A stretch of DNA of 64,000 nt from Crossiella sp. CA-258035 (GCF_030064675.1 NZ_CP116413.1:6728001-6792000), one strand, 5' to 3'. Shown: positions 34,712 through 46,638, numbered from the stretch's first letter. A program made the numbers and translations. Notes: generated by a model not told the origin, from the sequence alone.

Positions 34712-35352
34712 CACGGGCTGCGCACCGGGGCGAGGCTGAGCAGGCCGCAGCCGTAGGCCTTGCCGCGGCCGATCCCGCGCAGCACGGCCTGGCGGGCGAT
34801 CTCGGCGTCGGTGATGGTGGCGATGCCCTGGAAGCGGGTGCGGGGGTGGCGGATGGTGTCCTGGCTGCGGGCGGAGCGCTCGGCGGTGATCATGGTGGTC
34901 TGGGTCTGGTTGAGGTTCAGGCCGTGTTCGGGGGCGCGGAGTTCCCACCAGGCCAGGGCTTCGGCCTCGGTGCGGGCGATGCGCTGGCCTTTGCGGTAGG
35001 GCGGTTGGTCGCGGGCCAGGCGTTTGCTGCTGCAGGCCACGATCCGGTAGTGCACCAGACCACCGGGGCGCAGCTGTTCGATCAGCGGGGTGATCTCTCG
35101 GCACTCGTGCGTGCCGTAGTCCTCGACCAGGTTCTCCGGTGCGGGTTCGATCTGGCTTTGCACCAGGATGTGCGGGCCAGCCGCATCGTTGTCGAGGCGG
35201 AAGAGGATGCCGGCGTGCCGGCGCGGTTGGTCGCTGGGCTGGTCAGGGAACAGGGACATGACGCTGCGGTGCATGCCGACGGCGTTGTGCAGGTCGGCGC
35301 GGCTGCGCTGGTGGCGCAGGTTGGGGGTGATCCGGGTCAGCCAGAGGGTCAT
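34708..35352 (-). CDS. cas6e: CRISPR RNA endonuclease Cas6e (CasE)
   Basis: The 214-residue Cas6e has the N-terminal LWLTRITPN strand, a conserved His in DLHNAVGMHRSVMSLFPD, and the glycine-rich loop RGIGRGKAYGCGLLSLAPV near the C-terminus. It cuts the repeat hairpin to give mature crRNAs. The ATG at 35352 overlaps the cas5e stop. Confidence 0.95.
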   Translation of the reverse strand: MTLWLTRITPNLRHQRSRADLHNAVGMHRSVMSLFPDQPSDQPRRHAGILFRLDNDAAGPHILVQSQIEPAPENLVEDYGTHECREITPLIEQLRPGGLVHYRIVACSSKRLARDQPPYRKGQRIARTEAEALAWWELRAPEHGLNLNQTQTTMITAERSARSQDTIRHPRTRFQGIATITDAEIARQAVLRGIGRGKAYGCGLLSLAPVRSPW

Positions 35353-36119
35353 GACGTGGTGGATTCCAGGTAGGTGTGCAGGGCTGTGAGGTAGTCGGTG
35401 CCGTAGCCGCCGCACAGCGCGGCGGGCAGGTCCCGGGTGTGCAGGTAGACCCGGCGGTCGTGGTGGGCGCGCTCGTGCGGGTGGAAGGAGGAGGGCAGGT
35501 CGGGGAGTTCCTCACTGCGGCAGGCCTCCTGCTGTCCGGGTGGGGCTTCCAGGACGAACTCCACGCTCACCGTGGTCTTGTCCTTCCCGCGGGGTGCGGT
35601 GCGCGCGAGGGGGAGGTGGTCGAGTTCGGCCGCGGCGCGCTCGATCGGCGTGGGGGTCAGCAGCAGCGGTGCCTCGGCGGGGCAGCTGCGCCGGCCGAGG
35701 TAGGGCGCCCAGACCGGGTGGGTCAGTGCTGCGGCGATGCCGGTGATGACCTCGGCGGGGCCCTCCAGGGCTGCGGTGAAGGCCGCGTCGGCCAGGTAGT
35801 GCCGGCGGGAGGTGATGGTGGCGGTGTCCAGGGAACGGCGTTTGCCCTCGGAGGTGGGCACGGTCTGCTCCGGGCGGCGTCCGCCGCCGACGGTGTGGAA
35901 GTCGCTCATCCGGACACCGGGCCGGTCGATCCGGACGGTGAGCACCAGCTCACCCCACTCCTCGTTCAGTGGTGTGGTGCGGGTATGGCCGTGGGCGGCG
36001 CTGATCAGCCCGAGCAGCCCTGAGCGGGTTGGGTAGCGGTGGGTGTCGCGGTCGTTGAAGGCCGCCGCAATCCCCCAGGACTGCATCGGGCCGGCCAGGT
36101 GCAGCAGGATCCCGATCAC
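35349..36119 (-). CDS. cas5e: Cascade subunit Cas5e (CasD)
   Basis: The 256-residue Cas5e opens with GILLHLAGPMQSWGIAAAF, the typical N-terminus of this family, and binds the 5' handle of the crRNA within Cascade. It overlaps cas7e by 4 nt at one end and cas6e by 4 nt at the other. Confidence 0.96.
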   Translation of the reverse strand: MIGILLHLAGPMQSWGIAAAFNDRDTHRYPTRSGLLGLISAAHGHTRTTPLNEEWGELVLTVRIDRPGVRMSDFHTVGGGRRPEQTVPTSEGKRRSLDTATITSRRHYLADAAFTAALEGPAEVITGIAAALTHPVWAPYLGRRSCPAEAPLLLTPTPIERAAAELDHLPLARTAPRGKDKTTVSVEFVLEAPPGQQEACRSEELPDLPSSFHPHERAHHDRRVYLHTRDLPAALCGGYGTDYLTALHTYLESTTS

Positions 36120-37309
36120 CGTGCCTCCGGCGCCGCCGCGGCCAGGGCCGCGCCGATGAGCTCTCCGAAGCTGGCGTGGCGCTGCCCAAGCCCGTCCAGG
36201 GTTTCCTGTTGCAGGGCGGCGTGTCCGGCAAAGGGCAGGGTCTGGGTGCCCAGCAGGGTGTTGACCTGGGTTGCGTAGGTGGCCAGGCCCTGGCGCGAGG
36301 GTGCGCCGAAGCCGCCGGTGCCGCTGGCCGGGGAGACCGGTTTCTCAAAGGCCGCGGCCAGGGAGACCGGGCGGTCGGCGCGGACGGCGAGGTAGGCCAG
36401 GTCGGGGACGGTGAACGGGGCGGTGCTGTTCTTTTTGGCCTGCGGCATCGCGGTGCAGAAGGTGTCCAGGAACGCCTCGGTCACCGACAGCGCGTGGGCC
36501 GCATCGCCGTTGAGGTTGGTGGTCAGGTCGGTGAGGTTGATGCTGGCGTAGCGGTAGAAGACCCCGGTGGTGAACTCGTTCTGGCTCAGGTGACCGCCGC
36601 CGGTGAGGTCGGCCGGATTGAGGTCATCCACCGCGGTGAAGAAGTCCACTTCGATCTCGGTGGCGTGGGTGGTGAAGGCGTGGGCGACCTGCACCGCTCC
36701 GTCCACTTTGGACCCCGGGACCTCGGCGAGCATCCGGCCGAACAGGGCGGTGCTGCTGTTGCGGCTGGTGATCAGCTCGACGATCTGCTTGCGGGGCAGC
36801 ACCTCGGCCAGGTCGACGGCCTTGTCCCGCTTGTTGCCCTTGCCACCCTTGGGTTTGCCGTCCTCCTGCTTCTCACTCGTCTTGTCCTGGGCGGTCAAGG
36901 CCTGTTCCAGGGCGTCGCGGTGGCCCAGGCAGACCTGGACCAGCTCGGCGATCGCGGCCCGGGGAAGGTAGACCAGCACGGTCAGCCCGGCCTTGTCGAT
37001 GCCCAGCTCCGCGGAGGCGGCCACCGCGCGCCCGGCGAGACCGGCCAGCTCCTGCGGCCACTGGTGCGAGGTGTGGAGGTCTTCGGCGATCTGCTTGGTC
37101 AGCCGGCGGGTGCGGACGGCGGGGTCGGCCAGGCGCTGTTCGACTTCCAGGCGCACGGCGCGTTTCCAGCACTGGCTGGAGACCCGGGCGCGCTCTTTTC
37201 CGCCGTATACCACCGATTTCGGCGATCCGAGGTCATCGCGGTTGAGATTGGCATAGGGCAGGGTGTGCAGGAGGTGGAGGTCGAGGTAGCGGGCGGGGGC
37301 GCTGGTCAC
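36116..37309 (-). CDS. cas7e: Cascade backbone subunit Cas7e (CasC/Cse4)
   Basis: The 397-residue Cas7e shows YLDLHLLHTLPYANLNRDD, GSPKSVVYGGKERARVSSQC and NQNEF-type elements (LSQNEFTTGVFYRYASINL). Several copies form the helical backbone along the crRNA spacer. A Lys-rich insertion (KTSEKQEDGKPKGGKGNKRDK, residues about 140-160) is longer than in E. coli CasC. Confidence 0.96.
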   Translation of the reverse strand: MTSAPARYLDLHLLHTLPYANLNRDDLGSPKSVVYGGKERARVSSQCWKRAVRLEVEQRLADPAVRTRRLTKQIAEDLHTSHQWPQELAGLAGRAVAASAELGIDKAGLTVLVYLPRAAIAELVQVCLGHRDALEQALTAQDKTSEKQEDGKPKGGKGNKRDKAVDLAEVLPRKQIVELITSRNSSTALFGRMLAEVPGSKVDGAVQVAHAFTTHATEIEVDFFTAVDDLNPADLTGGGHLSQNEFTTGVFYRYASINLTDLTTNLNGDAAHALSVTEAFLDTFCTAMPQAKKNSTAPFTVPDLAYLAVRADRPVSLAAAFEKPVSPASGTGGFGAPSRQGLATYATQVNTLLGTQTLPFAGHAALQQETLDGLGQRHASFGELIGAALAAAAPEAR

Positions 37310-37312
37310 GTC

Positions 37313-37987
37313 TTACTCTCCGTTGTCGGCGGTGTCGGGGTCGAGGTCGATGAGGGTGCGGTAGAAGTCCTGGAGCCATTCCTTGGCCACCAGGCGCGGG
37401 GTGTGTTCCCAGCGGCACAGGTCGTGGAGCAGGCGCACCCAGTCCGGGCTCGCGTTGACCTCGTTGAGGCGGCGGATGACCACGGGCAGGTGGCGGTGCA
37501 GGCCGGTGAGGCTTTGGCGGCAGAGCACCCGCAGATGCTGTTCGGCGCTGTGGGGGTTGATCGCTTGGGGCTGGCTGGGACGGGATACCGCTGCCCGAGC
37601 CAAGGACACGCCCACCGTGGGCAGCTCCCACCACCTCGCCGCTTCGGTGGGCTCGTCGGGGACGGTGATCTCCGGTGATGTGGTGGGCTCCTCGGAACCA
37701 CCGGCCTCGGGCGAGGTGATGGTGTTGTTGCGGTGGTGGGTGGCGGTGGGTTGGGCGGCGATGAGGGCGGCCACGGTGTAGTAGGCGCGTTCGCGTCCCG
37801 GGCTGGGATCACGCGGCAGCCAGCGGGCGAGCACCTTGTGGGTGGCTGCGTTGGCCTCCTCCGGGCTGCGGCGCTCCGCGCGGCGCAGGTTGGCCCGCGC
37901 GCTGGGTGAGGTGGCGCAGAGCCGGTGGATGTGGGCGACGAACTTCACGTACCCGGTCTCACTGGACAGGGCGACGGTGGTGCTCAC
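37313..37987 (-). CDS. cse2: Cascade small subunit Cse2 (CasB)
   Basis: The 224-residue Cse2 contains the usual helical segments (FVAHIHRLCATSPSARANLRRAE; LPVVIRRLNEVNASPDWVRLLHDL in part; WEHTPRLVAKEWLQDFYRTL). It stabilises the R-loop in Cascade. A Ser/Thr/Pro-rich stretch in the middle looks like an insertion. The GTG at 37987 overlaps the cse1 stop (GTGA). Confidence 0.93.
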   Translation of the reverse strand: MSTTVALSSETGYVKFVAHIHRLCATSPSARANLRRAERRSPEEANAATHKVLARWLPRDPSPGRERAYYTVAALIAAQPTATHHRNNTITSPEAGGSEEPTTSPEITVPDEPTEAARWWELPTVGVSLARAAVSRPSQPQAINPHSAEQHLRVLCRQSLTGLHRHLPVVIRRLNEVNASPDWVRLLHDLCRWEHTPRLVAKEWLQDFYRTLIDLDPDTADNGE

Positions 37988-39558
37988 CTGTTCTCCTTGC
38001 CCCACTGGGGGTTGTCGAAGTTGCGGCGTGCCGCGGCCAGGGCCTTGACCACGGCGGGCTTGGTCCCCTCGGCCTCCGACAGCACGGAGTTGATGGCCCG
38101 GTGGGCCAAGGCGCGGAAGGCGGTGGCGGAGGTCTCGATCTTCTCGGCGCGCAGCCGGGCCCAGAACTCTTCCTCCGCGGCTGGCCAGTAGAACTGGGCC
38201 GCGCGTTCGGGCCAGGGCCCCCGCTTCTTCCGGTCGGTGGTGTCGAGGACCTGCTGCCAGGCCCGCGCCAGCACCGCCTCCAACCGGGTCCCGACGGCCT
38301 CGGCGCGCTCGCGCAGCAGGCCGATCTGGTGCGGGATGCGCGGATTGTTCTTTTCTAGCCAGTTCAGCACCGGCGGGGTCACGGAGGAGAACCACCGCTT
38401 TTCCCGGGTCTGGCCGTCCTGATCAAAGCCGTAGGCCCGCACCCGCAACCGCGCCCGGACCTCCTCCGGCAGCTCGGCGAGAGTGGCGAAGGCCGTGGGG
38501 CGCTGGGGTTGGGCGCTGCTGGTGCTGGTGGAGCGCAGCAGCGCGTCGAGGTCCCGCCAGAGGCTGCGCTCGACCTTGGCCGGACGGCCGTAGAGGTTGT
38601 TGTCCTTGCTGAGCTGATAGATCAGGTAGGGATCGGGCACCTCAGCGGCGGGCTGACGCCAGGCCCAGGTGACGTAGGCGTCCACGACGTGCTCCCCGGT
38701 GGCATCGGGGCAGAGCAGGACCGCGTGCCGGGAACGCCCGGTGAGCAGCCCGCCGGGCCAGCTCGGCCGCGGCGGCAGCCCCAGCGGGTCCGCGGGCTCG
38801 GCTCGTTCCCACGGGCACAGGTCCAGTTCCTGCTCGGGGTTGCCGACCGGGGCGGGCAGCCCGGCCAGCAGGGACTCGAACAGGGTGTTGCCGAGGGGGT
38901 GGTAGGACAGGGTCGAGCGCAGGATTCCTTTGGTGGAGTTGGAGAACCGGGCGCCGTTGACGGTGCGGGCGGTGCACTTGCCTGCCGGGCCGTAGTAGTG
39001 CTGGATCAGCAGGTGCAAGACGGCGTCGCGGGTGCGGATGGGTTCGGGTCGCTGATCGGTGAAGTGGCCGAACCAGACCTGGTTGTTGCCGGTGGGCCGC
39101 CCGAAGACCAGCTTGTTGATCCCCGAGGGAGCCGGGCACTGCTGGGCGAGGGCGGGTTCTTGCATCCACGGCCGAGGCCCGAACAGGTCGAAGGCCTCGG
39201 CGTGCTGGGCGAAGTAGGACTCGATCGCCTCGGGGGCGAACCGGCCGCTGCCCGCTTCGGCGGGGTCGAGCAGGTGGAAACGCCGGTTCAACCAGTCGTC
39301 GGTGCTGGGGTGTTCGGCGGGGTCGCTGGGGGCCAGGCCGGTGATCCGGGCGGCCAGCGCGTGGAGCACCCGCCACAGGGCTGCGGCCGCCGGCGGGATC
39401 GACACCGCGAGGTCGTCGATGTCGTGTGCCTGGGTGAACAGCTCTCGCAGCCCGACCCAGGACACGCTGGTTCCCCGGCGCACCGGAATCCATTCCCGCT
39501 CCAGCAGATCGAATGCGGGCCTACCAGGGACCATGTCGAGGTCACGCTCCTCCCCCAC
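37984..39558 (-). CDS. cse1: Cascade large subunit Cse1 (CasA)
   Basis: This 524-residue Cse1 recognises the PAM and recruits Cas3. Typical features are FDLLEREWIPVRR at the start, GPRPWMQEPALAQ, and RTVNGARFSNSTKG near the centre. The GTG at 39558 is preceded by a perfect GAGGAGG ribosome site with 5-nt spacing; the ATG at 39534 is the alternative. It is the first gene of the seven-gene cas operon. Confidence 0.95.
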   Translation of the reverse strand: MGEERDLDMVPGRPAFDLLEREWIPVRRGTSVSWVGLRELFTQAHDIDDLAVSIPPAAAALWRVLHALAARITGLAPSDPAEHPSTDDWLNRRFHLLDPAEAGSGRFAPEAIESYFAQHAEAFDLFGPRPWMQEPALAQQCPAPSGINKLVFGRPTGNNQVWFGHFTDQRPEPIRTRDAVLHLLIQHYYGPAGKCTARTVNGARFSNSTKGILRSTLSYHPLGNTLFESLLAGLPAPVGNPEQELDLCPWERAEPADPLGLPPRPSWPGGLLTGRSRHAVLLCPDATGEHVVDAYVTWAWRQPAAEVPDPYLIYQLSKDNNLYGRPAKVERSLWRDLDALLRSTSTSSAQPQRPTAFATLAELPEEVRARLRVRAYGFDQDGQTREKRWFSSVTPPVLNWLEKNNPRIPHQIGLLRERAEAVGTRLEAVLARAWQQVLDTTDRKKRGPWPERAAQFYWPAAEEEFWARLRAEKIETSATAFRALAHRAINSVLSEAEGTKPAVVKALAAARRNFDNPQWGKENR

Positions 39559-40310
39559 CCGGTCCTCCTCGACCGGCACCTCGCCGGGGAAGTCGGCCGA
39601 TTGGCTTCCGGAGTTACCTGTTACGGATCTGCTCACGAAATCAGAACACTTTCGGGTGAACGAGCATGTGGTCGTCAGGACGGCGCGCAGCTTAGGGGAC
39701 ACCACCGACAATTCCGCGCACCGGCGGATGGAACTCGGCTGACCAGGCATGGAGCCGATCGCGAATATCTACACTCCGTCGTCTTATTTCTCGTCGCCGC
39801 CGAGCCGGGCGAAGCCGAGAACTCCGGATCCGAGTTGACTGCGAGCGAGCCTCAGCCAGCTACACCCCTGGGACCAGCACCTGCACCGCATCCGAAGGGG
39901 TGCGCTGCGGCGACCTCGCCCGAGTACACGCCCGCGCCAGCCGACCTCACGGGTGATTTCTGGCCTATGAGCGAAGGCGACCGATTGTTGAGCCGACAAC
40001 ATTACGTCGACGAGTCCGGGTTTGTTTGTTTCTCAACTACTTGTTCGGCCGGAGACTCCCGGCTCGATTCCCGCCGCGAGATCGATCCTGGCTGCAACAC
40101 CAACACCAGCCTCCTCCTGGAGAGCGGGGGAGGCTCCGGTGCTGACAATGCTGGCGTATCGGTGTATTAGGCTCGACATCCCGGCGCTTACGCGCTTGCC
40201 TTCTTGCAGAGGCTGTTGATCGCGGTTGTCCCCCTGTTGGCGCAGTGGTCTCGCATCGCGTGGACGTTCTGGGTGGGTACTTCCGGTGCCGCTCAGCTAG
40301 CGGTCGCGCT
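39559..40310. other. Gap between cse1 and CRISPR array 2
   Basis: About 750 bp without a recognisable gene. Several frames are open, but their translations are not gene-like. The segment beside cse1 should contain the cas operon promoter; the middle part (about 39990-40050) is less GC-rich than its surroundings. I see no repeat or RNA gene in it. Confidence 0.5.
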
Positions 40311-40355
40311 CCTTGAAAACTGGATACGGCGTTGAATACGTGCAGGTCGCGAAGT
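40311..40355 (+). promoter_or_regulatory. Leader of CRISPR array 2
   Basis: It begins CCTTGAAAACT and ends GCAGGTCGCGAAGT. It aligns without gaps to the 45 nt before array 3 (43682-43726). Confidence 0.8.
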
Positions 40356-40748
40356 GTCCACTCCACACGCGTGGAGGTGTTCCGCAGATAGCCCTCCAGC
40401 AGCCGCACGGCCGCCAGTCCACTCCACACGCGTGGAGGTGTTCCTCCCCTGGAGCCACCTGGAGGCAGGTCGGCCCCGTCCACTCCAACGCGTGGAGGTG
40501 TTCCGGTGGTGACGCGCACCGGTGCGGGGGCGCCTGTGTCCGCTCCACAGGCGTGGAGGTGTTCCGCGGCACAGGTGATCAGGTGCCTGGTCGGTGGTGT
40601 CCACTCCACACGCGTGGAGGTGTTCCGGCGTTCACCGACGCCGAGACCGAGGCGGGCAGTTCCGCTCCACATGCGTGGAGGTGTTCCGGCCGCGCGCGGC
40701 GGGGTGAGGGAGCATGAGGTGTCCGCTCCACATGCGCGGAGATGTTCC
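40356..40748 (+). CRISPR. Type I-E CRISPR array 2, 7 repeats, variant repeat
   Basis: Seven repeats with a 61-bp period (one is 27 nt, so its period is 60) and six spacers of 33 nt run on the plus strand. The consensus is GTCCACTCCACACG..GTGGAGGTGTTCC. The leader side is at low coordinates; the last repeats (40660 and 40721) are degenerate. The stem of the repeat hairpin differs from the other arrays by a compensatory pair (CTCCAC/GTGGAG against CCCCAC/GTGGGG). The array lies between cas3 and cse1 and converges on cas3. Confidence 0.97.
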
Positions 40749-40779
40749 CGTGCTCCGAACTCGAAGCCGTACACCTCGC

Positions 40780-43596
<2,817 letters not shown>

Positions 43597-43681
43597 ACCA
43601 CGGCACCCGAATGGATACCGTGACCCCCTGACAAGTCCAGGCCCGGGACCACTCGCACTACCGAACGCCAGCGGCGCTGCC

Positions 43682-43726
43682 CCTTGAAAACTCAACATGG
43701 TGCGGAAACACCGCAGGTCACGAAGT
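43682..43726 (+). promoter_or_regulatory. Leader of CRISPR array 3
   Basis: It begins CCTTGAAAACT and ends GCAGGTCACGAAGT, like the leader of array 2. The 130-bp gap to the cas3 start should also hold the cas3 promoter on the opposite strand. Confidence 0.8.
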
Positions 43727-44303
43727 GTCCGCCCCACGCCCGTGGGGATGTTCCGGCGGCTGCGGCGCCGGTGCGGTTGCTGCGGCCGTCCGCCCCACGC
43801 CCGTGGGGATGTTCCGCGATCCACGGTGGACAGATCGGGCCACTGGCGGTCCGCCCCACGCCCGTGGGGATGTTCCGATGAGCTGGAGCGAGACCTGCGA
43901 CCAGGCCGCGTCCGCCCCACGCCCGTGGGGATGTTCCGAACATCCGGCCCGCGGTGACCGACGTCGTGATCGTCCGCCCCACGCCCGTGGGGATGTTCCG
44001 CGCGGGGAGCCAGGCGGGATACCGATGCCAGAGTCCGCCCCACGCCCGTGGGGATGTTCCGGCCCGTCCGCACGGCGTTCGCCGGGACGGTGCGTCCGCC
44101 CCATGCCCGTGGGGATGTTCCGCGCCCTGCGCACGTTAAGGTCGGCACCAGCGCGTCCGCCCCACACCCGTGGGGATGTTCCGCGCGTCAGCCGGAGTTC
44201 CCGAGGTCAGTTTTGGTCAGCCCCACGCCCGTGGGAATGTTCCGTCGACCTTGTTGTCGTCGACCGTGCGCGTCGGCTCCGTCCCACACCCGTGGGATGT
44301 TCC
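43727..44303 (+). CRISPR. Type I-E CRISPR array 3, 10 repeats plus a remnant
   Basis: Ten repeats at 61-bp spacing (one spacer is 34 nt) carry nine spacers. The consensus is GTCCGCCCCACGCC..GTGGGGATGTTCC, always followed by G. The last three repeats are increasingly degenerate, and a truncated eleventh copy can be seen at about 44331-44351. The orientation is plus, with the leader beside the cas3 start. Confidence 0.98.
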
Positions 44304-44350
44304 GTTGTGCTCGACGATGATCCGGTCCGTGTCAGTCCCACGACCCGGGC

Positions 44351-44377
44351 GGCCTGGACGGCCTGGACGGCCTGGAC
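44351..44377 (+). repeat. Three 9-bp tandem repeats (GGCCTGGAC) after array 3
   Basis: Three perfect copies directly follow the degenerate last CRISPR repeat. Confidence 0.9.
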
Positions 44378-44393
44378 GGACAGTGAGATAGGT

Positions 44394-44418
44394 ACCGGCC
44401 TTCCACTACAAGGCCGGT
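44394..44418. terminator. Bidirectional terminator between array 3 and the DUF2637 gene
   Basis: The stem ACCGGCCTT/AAGGCCGGT (9 bp) has a 7-nt loop. It can serve array 3 (plus) and the DUF2637 gene (minus). Confidence 0.7.
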
Positions 44419-44496
44419 GAGCGTGAGCCGAAGTGCGTGGTTGCCTTCTCCAGGTAGTCCTGCATCTCCTGGCGGGCCTGGGCCATCCATACTTGA

Positions 44497-45348
44497 TCAA
44501 CTCTCACCGCTGACCAGCTCCCGTCGCACACCAGCGTCCTCTGCAACTCCTGGTCCGCGCCGACCTCGGCGAGGACCAGCCGGGTGCTCTCCAGATTCTC
44601 TGCACTCCGCACGCAGGACCGCGACCAGCCGTCGCGACCTGCTCGCACCGACTTTCAGTCGACGACGCAATCCCTCGGCTGAGATCGGCCGTTGATACTC
44701 GGCCCGATGCCGAGCGTCCTCTTCCCGCGCGCTCTCTAACAGGTCATCGGAACGGGCGGCACGTCCCTCCTGTTTCTGCGCGGAATGGCTGGCCTTCGCG
44801 GTGCTCACCCGGCAAATGGCCTGCGACGCCGCTACCGTTCCGGCGTCACGGGCCTCCGTCCGACCGGCAGCCGAGGGGTGCCTGTGCGGCTTGCGCGAAC
44901 CACCCGCCTGAGCGGAGTCGACAACAGCCTGCAGCAGACCCGGTCCCACCTCCGCCCAGCCGATCAGCAACAACGGACCGACAGCATCGAACGCCGCCCG
45001 GCCGAAATGCCCATTCACCAGCGGTTCGGCGACGTTGAGCGCCAAAGTCACCACACTGCAAAAGACCAGAAGGCGACGTGCCGGACGAAGAAGGTGCGGT
45101 GCCGCCCCGGTCGTCACCAGATGCCGGATCGCCAGCAGCAGGCCGAGGATCGACAGGTCGACTGCCGGGGCAACGAGCGGAGCCACCCAGACGGGCACCC
45201 CGAGGCGGAGAGCCAGGTTCAGCACGTTGCCGAAGCCGAACAGGAAGGTCAGGCCAACCACCGCGGCCATGATCAACGTAATCCATCGGATGATCGGTGA
45301 CTGGTCACCAACCGGGCGGGCTGACGCATCCGCTGCCGAGGCCCGCAT
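44497..45348 (-). CDS. DUF2637 (SpdB-like) membrane protein of mobile elements
   Basis: The 283-residue protein has four hydrophobic segments in its N-terminal half (RWITLIMAAVVGLTFLFGF; VPVWVAPLVAPAVDLSILGLLLAI in part; LVFCSVVTLALNVAEPLV), as in DUF2637 proteins of Streptomyces integrative elements and plasmids, where they help spread or transfer. The C-terminal half is a polar region with a possible helix-turn-helix (AEGLRRRLKVGASRSRRLVAVLRAE). The ATG at 45348 has an AGGTGG site. It is the only mobile-element gene at this end of the island; no FtsK-like or replication genes are present. Confidence 0.75.
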   Translation of the reverse strand: MRASAADASARPVGDQSPIIRWITLIMAAVVGLTFLFGFGNVLNLALRLGVPVWVAPLVAPAVDLSILGLLLAIRHLVTTGAAPHLLRPARRLLVFCSVVTLALNVAEPLVNGHFGRAAFDAVGPLLLIGWAEVGPGLLQAVVDSAQAGGSRKPHRHPSAAGRTEARDAGTVAASQAICRVSTAKASHSAQKQEGRAARSDDLLESAREEDARHRAEYQRPISAEGLRRRLKVGASRSRRLVAVLRAECRESGEHPAGPRRGRRGPGVAEDAGVRRELVSGES

Positions 45349-45598
45349 CACGCACCGCCACCTAGCTCGCCTGACCGGACGCTGTGCTCGATCACAAGCT
45401 GGCCGACAAGACATGAGTAGTAAGCATCGGCCAGCACGTGCAGCCTTGCCGAGGACGCCGACCTATGCTGCAAGGTGGCTGTCATGGGGAACCAACACCC
45501 TGGCTCCGACGAGGCCGAGCGATCCGAACGGTCGCGGAGAGCCGCAGCTCAGCTCTTGTATGGCCTGGTCGGGCCCTGCTCTGTGTCGATGCTGTACG

Positions 45599-45672
45599 TG
45601 CCCCGGGTGGGAGTCGAACCCACACTGGACGGATTTTGAGTCCGCTGCCTCTGCCGGTTGGGCTACCGGGGC
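45599..45672 (-). tRNA. tRNA with anticodon CAA (Leu by code), short variable loop
   Basis: A 74-nt cloverleaf can be folded: acceptor GCCCCGG/CCGGGGC, anticodon stem GCGGA/TCCGT with loop CTCAAAA, T-arm GTGGG TTCGACT CCCAC and discriminator A. CCA is not encoded. The anticodon is CAA (Leu codon UUG), but the variable loop is about 5 nt, whereas normal bacterial tRNA-Leu has a long variable arm. Hence the amino acid charged is not certain. It marks the right edge of the island. Confidence 0.85.
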
Positions 45673-45696
45673 GTTCGGCACGGAAACCATACGCGA

Positions 45697-46638
45697 TCAC
45701 CCCGCCCCAGCGCCCACGGGGTCACCTGCCTGCGGTTCGGCGGTGGTGGCCAGGCCGTCGAGCAGCCAGGTGTAGGCCTGGCCGGCGGTGACCGGTTCGC
45801 CGGTGATGGTGGCGGTGAGGTGCCAGTAGCGGCGGAGGCAGGGGTGGCGGTTGATGGTGGTGGTGGCGGCGAGGGTGCGGCGGAAGGCGGGGGTGTCGGT
45901 GGTGTGGCGGGCTTGGGCGTGGGCGGTGACGAAGGCGTCCAGGGCGGGGCTGGGGCCGGGGTGGTGGTGGGTGAGGATGAGGTCGCGGGCCTGGTCGCAG
46001 GCGGGGCCGATGGACCAGTGCAGGGCGTCCTCGTCGGGGATGTCGGCGTGGTTGCGGTGGGCTTGGCGGAGCAGGCCGTGGCGCAGGGCGGGGCTGGCGA
46101 GCAGGGTGAGCATTTCGGCGTAGGCGGTGACCTGGGCAGGGGTGGGGTTCGCCGGTGGGGTGGGGGCGCTGGCGTGCAGGAACATCTCGATGGTTTCGGG
46201 GCGGGCTGGGGCGACGAAGATCCGGCGCCAGAAGGTGGTCAGGGCAGCGTGGGCGGTGCGGCCGTCCTGGGCGGCGGCGAGCAGGGCCAGGCGGGCGGCG
46301 CGGGCGGTGGGGTCGGCTTGTTCCAGGGCCGCGAGGCTGGCTTGACGCCAGGAAAGGGTGGCCAGTTCGGCGTCCAGGGTGGCGCGTTCGGCGGTGATGG
46401 CTTCAGCCAGGGAGGTTTGTCCATTGAGGACGGTGGTGATGGCGGGCAGGCCCAGGCCGAGGGTGCGGAGGTTGCGGAGCAGGGTGAGGCGGTCGGCGGT
46501 GCTGGGGCTGAAGCGGCGGTGGCCGCCGGTGGTGCGGACGGGCTCCAGCACGCCCTCGTCGCAGTAGAAGCGAATGGTGCGCACCGGCACCCCGGTCAGC
46601 CGCGCCAACTCACCGATGCTGACTGTGTCCTCGGTCAC
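45697..46638 (-). CDS. MerR family transcriptional regulator
   Basis: The 313-residue protein has an N-terminal MerR winged helix (VSIGELARLTGVPVRTIRFYCDEGVLEPVRTTGGHRRF split over residues 4-44) and a long C-terminal effector domain of about 200 residues. The GTG at 46638 (MTEDTVSIGEL) has a GGAGG site; the longer frame starts inside it. It is divergent from the mycothiol-dependent enzyme, with a dyad between them. Confidence 0.9.
   Translation of the reverse strand: MTEDTVSIGELARLTGVPVRTIRFYCDEGVLEPVRTTGGHRRFSPSTADRLTLLRNLRTLGLGLPAITTVLNGQTSLAEAITAERATLDAELATLSWRQASLAALEQADPTARAARLALLAAAQDGRTAHAALTTFWRRIFVAPARPETIEMFLHASAPTPPANPTPAQVTAYAEMLTLLASPALRHGLLRQAHRNHADIPDEDALHWSIGPACDQARDLILTHHHPGPSPALDAFVTAHAQARHTTDTPAFRRTLAATTTINRHPCLRRYWHLTATITGEPVTAGQAYTWLLDGLATTAEPQAGDPVGAGAG

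Noticed and set aside
43684-44420. Open frames across CRISPR array 3 with repeated PRPWGCS-like motifs
   Set aside because: They are translations of the CRISPR repeats; the same holds for frames across arrays 1 and 2.
44406-44648. 80-residue frame overlapping the DUF2637 gene end (contains QARQEMQDYLEKATTHF)
   Set aside because: It looks somewhat protein-like, but overlaps the better-supported gene by 150 bp in another frame. It might be a separate small gene or signal a frameshift in the DUF2637 end.
45438-45791. Open frames across the tRNA (GGSRTHTGRI on plus, AQPAEAADSKSVQCGFDSH on minus)
   Set aside because: They are translations of the tRNA itself, a known kind of spurious annotation.
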